This document shows, in pieces, positions 55,746-64,000 of a DNA stretch of 64,000 nt; the first letter of the stretch is position 1, and each line of letters opens with the position of its first letter. Where the stretch lies: contig CANMFQ010000005.1 of the NCBI GenBank assembly GCA_947497145.1, positions 1 to 64,000 of the forward strand, in the 5' to 3' direction. Source of the DNA: an uncultured Flavobacteriaceae bacterium. Its GTDB lineage: Bacteria; Bacteroidota; Bacteroidia; Flavobacteriales; Flavobacteriaceae. Under the pieces are notes generated by a model that saw only the letters and a list, made by a program, of their open reading frames with translations, was not told the DNA's origin and did no database searches. Both the position numbers and the translations under genes were made by a program.

Positions 55746-57332
55746 CTATCTAAAGATAATATAACTACTAATTACGATCAGTGTAATAACAAGACCTACT
55801 GGCTTCACATATTTCCAAGCAGTGATATCAACTTCATTGGTATATTCCTGTACATAATCTGTTTCTCTAGGTTTAGCCGTACCAACAATAAGCATTAAAA
55901 TGATTGTCAGCACAAAGGTAATTGCTTGCATATGTAACATATGAGGCAACCACTCTACTCCCAACCCTCTTTGCATAAAAATGTAAGCTACATAAACTAC
56001 AAAGGCAAAAATGATACCTACTTTAGCAGCCACAGCTGGTACTCTTTTACTTAAAAACCCAACCACTATAACCGATAAAATTGGAATACTATATGCGCCG
56101 TTTACCTGCTGCAAATACCCAAAAAGTCCATCAGAAGCGTAATACAGAAACGGGGCTATTATCATAGAAAATAAGGCCAAAACAATACCAAATCGCTTTC
56201 CTACAGAAACCACCTGCGATTCTGGCGCTTCTTGGTTTATATATTGCTTATAAATATCAATACCAAACAAAGTAACACAGCTGTTTAAAGCACTATTGAA
56301 CGAACTTAGTATAGCTCCAAAAAGCACGGCAGCAAAAAAGCCAACAAAAGTAGCAGGTAATACTGTGGCTACTAATTTTGGATATGCCTGATCAGCCTTT
56401 TCCAATTGCCCATCAAACATATGAAAAGCGATAATACCTGGTAAAACCACAATGATTGGCCCTAAAATCTTAAAAAAAGCAGCTAACATTATCCCTTTTT
56501 GCCCTTCTTTCAAATTTTTAGCTCCTAATGCACGTTGAATAATTTGTTGATTTGTACCCCAATAAAACAATTGCACCAAAACCATACCTGTAAATATGGT
56601 TGCAAACGGGATACTTGACGCATCTGAGCCAATGGCATTAAACTTTTCTGGATGCGCTGCAGTAAGTTTTGATATACCTCCTAAAATACTCCCGTCATCA
56701 CTAATTGCCAGCAGGCCAAAAACAGGAATTAAAAGACCACCAACCAACAAACCAATAGCATTAATACTATCTGAAACAGCAACCGCTTTTAATCCTCCAA
56801 AAATCGCATAAACACCACCAATAATACCAATACTCCAAACACATACCCATATAGAAGCCCATTGTGAAATACCTAATTTTTCAGGCAAATCAAACATACC
56901 ACTAATTGCAAGTGAACCAGAATACAACACAATAGGCAACAGTACAATTGCATACCCACTTAAAAACAAACCAGAGGTCATGGCTTTGGTTGTAGTATCA
57001 AACCTTCTTTCTAAATAGGTTGGTATGGTACTAATACCTCCTTTTAAATATCTGGGTAATAAATAGATGGCACATATAACCATAGCTATTGCCGCTAAGG
57101 TCTCCCACGCCATGACCAAAATACCATCGGAATACGCATTACCATTCAAACCTACTATTTGCTCCGTAGAAAGATTGGTCAAAAGTAAAGAACCTGCAAT
57201 TACACCAGCAGTAAGACTTCGCCCTCCCAAAAAATAACCATCCGACGAGTTTTCATCGGTTTTCCTTGTTGCCAAATAAGCAATTACTGCAACTAAAATG
57301 GTAAATCCTAAAAACGAAGCTATTCCTAACAT
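55746..57332 (-). CDS. Sodium:solute symporter (SLC5/SSS family), probable xylose transporter
   Basis: A 528-residue inner-membrane transporter with about 13 hydrophobic helices. Family motifs include GGRSLTAGVIAGSLLLTNLST near the N-terminus, GGLKAVAVSDSINAIGLLVG and AALFGAILSSFNSALNS-type (AVLFGAILSSFNSALNSC) with the Na-binding Ser residues. Converging on xylA with a shared terminator, it is the likely importer of xylose produced or taken up through the outer membrane. The sugar specificity is inferred from neighbours only. Confidence 0.88.
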   Translation of the reverse strand: MLGIASFLGFTILVAVIAYLATRKTDENSSDGYFLGGRSLTAGVIAGSLLLTNLSTEQIVGLNGNAYSDGILVMAWETLAAIAMVICAIYLLPRYLKGGISTIPTYLERRFDTTTKAMTSGLFLSGYAIVLLPIVLYSGSLAISGMFDLPEKLGISQWASIWVCVWSIGIIGGVYAIFGGLKAVAVSDSINAIGLLVGGLLIPVFGLLAISDDGSILGGISKLTAAHPEKFNAIGSDASSIPFATIFTGMVLVQLFYWGTNQQIIQRALGAKNLKEGQKGIMLAAFFKILGPIIVVLPGIIAFHMFDGQLEKADQAYPKLVATVLPATFVGFFAAVLFGAILSSFNSALNSCVTLFGIDIYKQYINQEAPESQVVSVGKRFGIVLALFSMIIAPFLYYASDGLFGYLQQVNGAYSIPILSVIVVGFLSKRVPAVAAKVGIIFAFVVYVAYIFMQRGLGVEWLPHMLHMQAITFVLTIILMLIVGTAKPRETDYVQEYTNEVDITAWKYVKPVGLVITLIVISSYIIFR

Positions 57333-57607
57333 AAGATTAATTTGGTTTATTTATTCCGCCTAAATATATTAGAATTTTAAAGAATAAGTTGCTCAAAAAA
57401 GAATAAATAACAAAATACACTATCAAGCTAAAAAAAAGCACCTACTTCAACCCTATTTTTTTTGACAAACATTAACTATAATCCACTTTACAGTTCATCA
57501 AAGTTTATATATATTGCATCCTTATTTAATTGCAAAAAATACGTTAGACACAAAGTCCTAAGCTTACGCTAACCACACAATAATTGGGACCTTATTACTT
57601 TATAAAA

Positions 57608-60600
57608 ATGATTTTTTTTTCCTTATTATCAGCTCTAAAAACAGCAATTAAAACAAACTATCTATTTTGTTTAATTAGCGGTAAAAATTTACGCTTGTTT
57701 GTTAGCTATCTAACCTTAGTTTCTATCTTTATTTCTTGTTCAACTAATAAAGAAGAAAATGAAAAAAACACAAAAAAAACCGCTACTTTATTCACGTTGT
57801 TACCTGCAAAAAAAACAGGCTTAGACTTTGTTAATAAGGTAGAAAATGAGAAGGATTTTAATATTTTTAAATACCGTAACTTCTATAACGGTGGAGGCGT
57901 TGCAATTGGTGATATAAACAATGACGGACTACCTGACATTTACCTTACTGGCAACATGGTGCCTAACAAACTATATCTCAACAAAGGCAACCTCACTTTT
58001 GAAGACATCACTAATAAAGCAGGTGTTGAAGGTAATAAACCATGGTCAACAGGAGTGAACATGGTAGACATTAATGGTGATGGATTATTGGATATTTATG
58101 TAAGTAATGCCGGTAACATGAAAGGCAACAATCATGATAATGACCTGTATATTAACAATGGTGACCTTACTTTTACCGAAGAAGCTGCAGCATACAATCT
58201 TGCCAAAACTGGGTTTTCAACACATGCCACTTTTTTTGACTACGACAAAGACGGTGACTTAGATGCCTATATTTTAAATAACAGCAATATTCCTGTAAGT
58301 AGTTTAGGCTATGCAGAACAACGACATGTACGTGCCCAAGATTGGGAAGGTGTACCTGATATTTTTAAAGGTGTTGGCGATATGTTGTTGCGTAATGACA
58401 ATGGAAAATTTGTAGATGTTAGTGAGGATGCTGGAATTTATGGTAGTTTAATTGGTTTTGGACTAGGCGTAATGGTGACAGACATAAATAAGGACCAATA
58501 TCCTGATTTGTACGTTTCCAATGACTTTTATGAACGAGATTATCTTTATATCAACAATCAAGATGGCACTTTCAGAGAGGAAATAAAAAAGTGGACACAA
58601 CATCTTTCGCTTTCAGCGATGGGCATTGACATTGCAGACATAAACAATGATGGAAACTCAGAAATTTTCATTACTGATATGCTTCCTGAAGCTGATGAGC
58701 GTGTTAAAGCTGTTATGGAATTTGAAGGCTATGATGTTTTCAAACTAAAGCAAAGTAAAGATTTTTACCAGCAGTATATTCAAAATACGCTACAACTAAA
58801 TAATGGGGATGGCTCATTTTCTGAGATTGCAAATTTCAGTGGTGTCGATGCTACTGACTGGAGCTGGGCAGGACTTTTGCTTGACATGGATAATGATGGA
58901 CTACGAGATATCTACATTACCAACGGCATCAACCATGATTTAACAGACCTTGATTTTGTCGATTTTTTTGCCAATGAAATCATGCAAAAAATGGCCTTAA
59001 CGGGCAAAAAAGAATCTATAGATTCTATTATAAATAAAATGCCTATACGACCACAGCCCAATTATGCATATCGCAACAAAGGCGATCTTACTTTTGCAAA
59101 TGCTAATAAAGAATGGGGTTTTGAGCTACCCAGTATGTCTAATGGTGCCGCTTATGGAGATTTAGACAATGACGGTGATTTAGATCTTGTGGTAAACAAT
59201 GTAAATATGCCTGCTTTTTTTTACGAAAACCATGCTGATTCTCTCACTAATAATAACTTTATACGCCTACAGTTTGAAGGTTCAATAAAAAATAAATTTG
59301 CAATTGGAGCCGCTGTACTCATTTATTATGATGATAAAACTGTATTTCAAGAGCAAATACCATCTAGAGGATTCCAAAGCTCTATGGACTATACCATGAC
59401 AATTGGCTTAGGCAAAACTGCTACTATGGATTCTCTTCGTGTAATTTGGCCTAACGACCGAAGTCAAAAAATGGTTAACGTCAAAGCCAATCAAACACTA
59501 CTCCTCAAAGAAAAGGATGCTAATGAAACCTATTCTTACCAAAAAAAACCCATCAAAAAAACCCTACTAACCGAAATTAAAACCAACAGCCTAATTCCTC
59601 ATAAAGAAAATAACTACAACGATTTCAATAATGAAGGTCTCATATTCAAATCATTATCACAAGAAGGTCCTTGCGTTGCGATAGGTGATATTGATGGCGA
59701 TGGAAATGAAGACGTTTTTGTCGGCGGGGCTAAAGAAAATATGGCAGTAATATACAAACATACTGGTAAGGGAAAATTAAAACGCATACCTCAAAAAATA
59801 TTTAATGAAGACGCTCATTATGAAGATACCGCTGCTGCTTTTTTTGATGCTGATGGTGATAATGATTTAGATTTAATCGTTGGTTCAGGAGGTAATCAAT
59901 TAGGAGAAGAGCGCACCTATGGCTGTCGATTATATTTAAACAATGGTAAAGGTGTATTTAGCAGATCTTCACAACAGCTACCGTCTACCTATAAAAACAT
60001 CGCTACAATTTCACCCAATGATTTTGATGCCGATGGTGATATCGACTTGTTCATTGGCTCTAGAAGCGTCGTAGGCACATACGGAATAGATCCGAATCAT
60101 TTATTTTTAATCAATAATGGCGACGGAACATTTCAAAATGCTACTGAAAAGAATGCTTATGCTATAAAAAATGCAGGCATGATTACCAATTCAACATGGG
60201 TTGATATGGATGGAGATGCTAAAGAAGATTTGGTTACTGTTTCAGAATGGGGCACCCCTAACATATACAAAAACAACGGGAGGCGTTTGGCAAAAATACC
60301 AACCTCACTCGACAGTCTATCAGGATGGTGGACAGCGGTAGCCAGTGCCGATTTAGATAATGACGGCGACAATGACCTTATTTTAGGTAACCATGGCAGT
60401 AATTTACATTACAAACCTTCACCCGATAATCCAATGAAAATATGGATAAATGATTACGATAACAATGGTACCTTAGAGCAAATAGTCACACAACATAAAA
60501 ATGAAAGAGATTATCCAATACATCAAAAACAAGAAATGACCGGGCAAATGGCAGCTTTGAAAAAACAAAACATCAAAGCTTCAATCTACGCAACTAAAGC

Positions 60601-61033
60601 AATAGACGAATTGTTTCCTGCAGAAATTTTTAACAATTCTATTGTAAAGCAAGCTCAAATATCTGAGTCTGTAATTGCCATTAACGAAGGGGGTGGAAAA
60701 TTTACTATTAAAAAATTACCTCCGCGGGTGCAACTTTCATGTATTTGTGGCATTAGCTGTGTTGATATAAATAAAGATGGCAATCTTGATTTGATTATGG
60801 GAGGTAATAATTTTGAATTTAAACCACAATACTCACGACTAGATGCTAGCTATGGCAATGTGCTACTAGGAGATGGCAATATGAATTTTAAATGGCAAAC
60901 ATATGATTCCAGTGGTTTTCATATTCGAGAGGAAATAAAACATCTGAAGCAATTTAAAGATTCGCAAGGCAACGTTTTTTTAATTGCAGCAATAAATAAT
61001 AGCAAACCTAAGATATTTACAATCGATGATTAA
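57608..61033 (+). CDS. FG-GAP/VCBS-repeat lipoprotein with ASPIC/UnbV domain, copy 1
   Basis: About 1141 residues from the ATG at 57608; a TTG-initiated frame from 57584 is less likely. A lipoprotein signal ends at FVSYLTLVSIFISC. FG-GAP/VCBS beta-propeller repeats follow with calcium-binding loops of the DxNxDGxxD kind (DINNDGLPDIYLTGN, DINGDGLLDIYVSNAG, DLDNDGDLDLVVNN). An ASPIC/UnbV domain lies at about 560-640 (NKFAIGAAVLIYY, SRGFQSSMDYTMTIGLG). A second propeller follows. Cell-surface localisation and glycan or protein binding are inferred. Such CRTAC1-like lipoproteins often accompany SusCD loci. It overlaps the next gene by 8 bp. Confidence 0.9.
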   Translation: MIFFSLLSALKTAIKTNYLFCLISGKNLRLFVSYLTLVSIFISCSTNKEENEKNTKKTATLFTLLPAKKTGLDFVNKVENEKDFNIFKYRNFYNGGGVAIGDINNDGLPDIYLTGNMVPNKLYLNKGNLTFEDITNKAGVEGNKPWSTGVNMVDINGDGLLDIYVSNAGNMKGNNHDNDLYINNGDLTFTEEAAAYNLAKTGFSTHATFFDYDKDGDLDAYILNNSNIPVSSLGYAEQRHVRAQDWEGVPDIFKGVGDMLLRNDNGKFVDVSEDAGIYGSLIGFGLGVMVTDINKDQYPDLYVSNDFYERDYLYINNQDGTFREEIKKWTQHLSLSAMGIDIADINNDGNSEIFITDMLPEADERVKAVMEFEGYDVFKLKQSKDFYQQYIQNTLQLNNGDGSFSEIANFSGVDATDWSWAGLLLDMDNDGLRDIYITNGINHDLTDLDFVDFFANEIMQKMALTGKKESIDSIINKMPIRPQPNYAYRNKGDLTFANANKEWGFELPSMSNGAAYGDLDNDGDLDLVVNNVNMPAFFYENHADSLTNNNFIRLQFEGSIKNKFAIGAAVLIYYDDKTVFQEQIPSRGFQSSMDYTMTIGLGKTATMDSLRVIWPNDRSQKMVNVKANQTLLLKEKDANETYSYQKKPIKKTLLTEIKTNSLIPHKENNYNDFNNEGLIFKSLSQEGPCVAIGDIDGDGNEDVFVGGAKENMAVIYKHTGKGKLKRIPQKIFNEDAHYEDTAAAFFDADGDNDLDLIVGSGGNQLGEERTYGCRLYLNNGKGVFSRSSQQLPSTYKNIATISPNDFDADGDIDLFIGSRSVVGTYGIDPNHLFLINNGDGTFQNATEKNAYAIKNAGMITNSTWVDMDGDAKEDLVTVSEWGTPNIYKNNGRRLAKIPTSLDSLSGWWTAVASADLDNDGDNDLILGNHGSNLHYKPSPDNPMKIWINDYDNNGTLEQIVTQHKNERDYPIHQKQEMTGQMAALKKQNIKASIYATKAIDELFPAEIFNNSIVKQAQISESVIAINEGGGKFTIKKLPPRVQLSCICGISCVDINKDGNLDLIMGGNNFEFKPQYSRLDASYGNVLLGDGNMNFKWQTYDSSGFHIREEIKHLKQFKDSQGNVFLIAAINNSKPKIFTIDD

Positions 61034-64000
61034 AAATGTAGTTTACATTTTAACACTAATGTTTTTAATTGGTTGTGGAAATTCAGAAAATAGACTATTT
61101 GAAAATCCAACACCCCAAGAAACAGGTATTACTTTTACAAACGCCCTTACGGCTACTAAAGACGTTAACATTTTAGATTATCTTTATTTCTATAATGGTG
61201 GCGGTGTTGCTGTTGGTGACATTAATGGAGATAACTTACCTGACATTTTCTTTTCTGGAAACCAAACTAAAAACAAACTATACATTAACAAAGGCAATCT
61301 GCAATTTGAAGATATCTCAATACAAGCTGGAGTAACAGGAAACAGCAGTTGGAATACAGGAGCCGTGATGAGCGATATAAACGGAGATGGTTTATTAGAC
61401 ATCTATGTTTGCGCCGTAGTCGGCATCAATGGCTTTAATGGCTTTAATGAACTTTACATAAATGATGGCATATCAACAGAAACTGGTCAAATTACATTTA
61501 CAGAAAGTGCCGCAAAATATGGTCTTGATTTTGACTCATACAGTTCATCAGCCGCCTTTTTAGATTATGATTTAGACGGCGATTTAGACATGTACCTTTT
61601 AAATCATGCAGTACATACGCAAGAATCTTATGGTAAAGCCGAAGTAAGAAAAAAAAGAGATTATCAAACTGGCGATAAACTCCTTCGCAATGATAACGGA
61701 AAATTTATTGATGTAAGTGAACAGGCTGGCATATACGGTGGAGTAAACGGCTATGGTTTAGGTGTTGCTATTTCAGATTTTAACCAAGATGGATATCCAG
61801 ATATTTACGTAGGTAATGATTTTCATGAGGATGATTATTACTATCTAAATAACGGCGACGGTACTTTTTCTGAATCTCTACGTCAATATTTTGGTCACAC
61901 CTCACGTTTTTCAATGGGAAATGATGTAGCAGATATCAATCACGACGGATGGCCAGATATTATTTCTTTAGATATGTTACCCGAAGATGAAAAAATACTA
62001 AAATCATCAGAGGGAGCTAACGACGTACAAACGCAAAAATTGAGAGTAGAACGCTTTGGCTACCACTATCAATACACACGAAACATGCTGTTTGTAAATA
62101 ATCAAGAAGGAAACTATGCAGAAACTGCTCTTCTTAGCGGTGTAGCTGCAACAGATTGGAGCTGGAGCGCTTTATTTGGTGATTATGACCAAGATGGTAT
62201 GCAAGATATTTTTATTAGCAACGGCATTGTAAAACGCCCTAACAATCTTGACTACATAAATTTTGTTTCTAATGAACAAATTCAAAAAAAAATAAACAAC
62301 ACCAAATTAGTTGATAAAAAAGCATTGGCTCTAATGCCTTCTGGGGGCATTCACAACTATATATTTAAAGGCGATGAAGATTTAAAATTTATAGATAAAT
62401 CAAAAAAATGGATTACTAACGATACGCTAAAATCGGGTGCAACTGCGATGGCCGATTTCGATTTAGATGGCGATTTAGATTTAGTCATTAACAACACCAA
62501 TGAACCTGCTTCATTGTATGTAAACCAAACCAACAATAAAGCTAACTATCTAAAACTAAAGTTCAACTTTAAACCGAAGAACACCTTTGGCATTGGCACA
62601 AAGGTTTATTCATATCACAAAAGTCAACTTCAATATAAAGAACTATATACCGCGCGAGGGTTTCAAGCATCCTCAGAACCGATGATTCATTTTGGTTATG
62701 GAGCGGCAACGAAAGTAGATTCTTTACGCGTTATTTGGCCAGATGGTACCTATCAAATTTTAAAAGATATTGCAGTAAACCAAACGCTTGTTGTTAAACC
62801 GGAAAATACAAAGCCTTTTAACTACACCTCACTAAAACAAAAAGACAAGAAATTGTTCGCCAAAGTTAAAGGCAACCTAGGCATTAACTTCACTCACAAA
62901 GAAGACCGTTATGTTGATTTTAATAGACAAAAATTAATTCCTTATCAAATATCTGACAGAGGGCCTGCAACAGCTTTAGGCGATATTAACAATGATGGAT
63001 TAGTTGACGTTTTCTTTGGAGGTTCTAAGCATATTTCATCAAAAATTTATGTTCAAAATGACACCGCATTTACACCAAAGTACATTCCTTCTATTACTAA
63101 AGATTCGATTAAAGAAGATGTAGCTGCAATAATAGCCGATTTCAACAATGACCATAAAAATGATATCTTATTAGGTTCTGGAGGTGCTGATTTCTTCAAC
63201 AAGATGAAGCCTTTGTTAGATTCCTATTACCAACAAAACGAAGATGGTTTTGAAAAAAAATCACTACCTGATTATTTTGAAAATGCTGCTGTTATAAAAG
63301 CACATGATTATGATAACGATGGAGATTTAGATGTATTTGTTGGCAACCAAGCCGTTTCTAACGATTTTGGAAAAAAACCCAACTCCTTCTTATTAAAAAA
63401 CACTAACGGCAATTTCACTATTGAAGATAATAAAGCGCTTCAAAAAGTAGGCATGGTTACTGATGCTATATGGCATGACTTCAATGAAGATGGAACAAAA
63501 GATCTTATTGTTGTTGGTGAATGGATGTCTCCTAACTTTTTTAAAAATAACGATGGGAAGTTAACAAAAGTAAACCCTATTGGCAACGATCTTCACGGGC
63601 TTTGGCAGCGTATTATCCCTTTTGATATTGATGATGATGGTGACACCGATTATGTATTAGGGAATTGGGGAACCAACAGTAAATTCAAAGCCAGCGAAGC
63701 TTCACCCATGAAAATGTATTACGGTGATTTTGACAATAATGGTCAAACTGAAACAATTGTCGCTACCGAAAAAGACAAAAAATACTACCCTTTAGAAAGT
63801 TTAGATGAGCTTTTTGGTCAGTTAGTTTCGCTAAGAAAAAAATTCACCACATATAATGACTTTGCAGGAAAAACGATTAGTGAAATTCTGGGAGAAAAAG
63901 CGCTAAAAAAATCAACTACATTACATGTAAGTGAATTGCGTTCGGGTTTTTTACGAAATGAAAATGGAAAATTTACTTTCACCCCCTTTAACAATCCATT
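61026..64000 (+). CDS. FG-GAP/VCBS-repeat lipoprotein with ASPIC/UnbV domain, copy 2 (cut by window end)
   Basis: A frame from the ATG at 61026 stays open to the window end (at least 991 residues). The start MIKNVVYILTLMFLIGCGN is a lipoprotein signal lidded by Cys in LIGC. The same layout as copy 1: GDINGDNLPDIFFSGN, DINGDGLLDIYVC, DYDLDGDLDMYLLNH, an ASPIC/UnbV-like block (FGIGTKVYSYH, ARGFQASSEPMIHFGYG) and a second propeller. It is a paralogue rather than a close copy. The 8-bp overlap implies coexpression with copy 1. Confidence 0.9.
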   Translation, partial: MIKNVVYILTLMFLIGCGNSENRLFENPTPQETGITFTNALTATKDVNILDYLYFYNGGGVAVGDINGDNLPDIFFSGNQTKNKLYINKGNLQFEDISIQAGVTGNSSWNTGAVMSDINGDGLLDIYVCAVVGINGFNGFNELYINDGISTETGQITFTESAAKYGLDFDSYSSSAAFLDYDLDGDLDMYLLNHAVHTQESYGKAEVRKKRDYQTGDKLLRNDNGKFIDVSEQAGIYGGVNGYGLGVAISDFNQDGYPDIYVGNDFHEDDYYYLNNGDGTFSESLRQYFGHTSRFSMGNDVADINHDGWPDIISLDMLPEDEKILKSSEGANDVQTQKLRVERFGYHYQYTRNMLFVNNQEGNYAETALLSGVAATDWSWSALFGDYDQDGMQDIFISNGIVKRPNNLDYINFVSNEQIQKKINNTKLVDKKALALMPSGGIHNYIFKGDEDLKFIDKSKKWITNDTLKSGATAMADFDLDGDLDLVINNTNEPASLYVNQTNNKANYLKLKFNFKPKNTFGIGTKVYSYHKSQLQYKELYTARGFQASSEPMIHFGYGAATKVDSLRVIWPDGTYQILKDIAVNQTLVVKPENTKPFNYTSLKQKDKKLFAKVKGNLGINFTHKEDRYVDFNRQKLIPYQISDRGPATALGDINNDGLVDVFFGGSKHISSKIYVQNDTAFTPKYIPSITKDSIKEDVAAIIADFNNDHKNDILLGSGGADFFNKMKPLLDSYYQQNEDGFEKKSLPDYFENAAVIKAHDYDNDGDLDVFVGNQAVSNDFGKKPNSFLLKNTNGNFTIEDNKALQKVGMVTDAIWHDFNEDGTKDLIVVGEWMSPNFFKNNDGKLTKVNPIGNDLHGLWQRIIPFDIDDDGDTDYVLGNWGTNSKFKASEASPMKMYYGDFDNNGQTETIVATEKDKKYYPLESLDELFGQLVSLRKKFTTYNDFAGKTISEILGEKALKKSTTLHVSELRSGFLRNENGKFTFTPFNNP

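Overview
The window comes from an AT-rich chromosome of the phylum Bacteroidota, most likely a marine member of the Flavobacteriaceae. The evidence is a SusC/SusD pair, promoter-like TAnnTTTG boxes, almost no Shine-Dalgarno sequences, hybrid and LytTR/propeller signalling proteins, an ArgF'-type transcarbamylase, and proline genes inside a large arginine operon. The species cannot be named from the sequence. No rRNA, tRNA, CRISPR array or prophage was seen.

Positions 1-19910 hold an IS66-type TnpB fragment at the left edge, recQ, a short ssb, a TPR hybrid histidine kinase, and a WYL-regulator/CAP-OmpA operon. Diverging from that operon is an apparent RNA-repair locus: two RlaP-type nucleotidyltransferases overlapping by 4 bp, followed by the RNA ligase rtcB. 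A perfect 37-bp element lies upstream of the nucleotidyltransferase pair and again upstream of rtcB, and the rtcB leader carries a 10-bp GC-rich hairpin. A propeller kinase/LytTR regulator pair and a three-gene secreted-protein operon follow; one of those secreted proteins shows a possible caspase-like His/Cys pair.

Positions 20326-34154 hold a GT-C glycosyltransferase and an arginine/proline operon (GNAT, argG, argC, proC, argD, proA, proB, argF', argB, argE, argH). It is preceded by a 27-residue leader peptide with four consecutive Arg codons just before its stop, the signature of ribosome-mediated attenuation. ArgF' has Ser at position 90, which points to N-succinylornithine rather than N-acetylornithine as substrate. 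A small lipoprotein and a zinc-ribbon protein follow.

Positions 34155-41424 begin with a cluster of GC-rich palindromic repeats (a 165-bp unit present twice and a stem-loop module present three times). After it come a CBS protein, an M28 membrane peptidase overlapping an epimerase-like gene, a TPR protein, a lipoprotein and an L-threonine-dehydrogenase-like enzyme.

Positions 41425-64000 are a sugar-use region. One strand carries lacI, beta-phosphoglucomutase, a GH65 phosphorylase and a cytoplasmic GH13 enzyme (maltodextrin use). The other carries susC/susD behind a LacI-type operator, then xylB and xylA, with a convergent SLC5-type symporter that probably imports xylose. Two large tandem FG-GAP/ASPIC lipoproteins, the second cut by the window edge, complete it.

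The two regions most worth following up are the RNA-repair locus with its duplicated 37-bp element and rtcB leader hairpin (8983-12453), and the arginine leader peptide (21722-21909).
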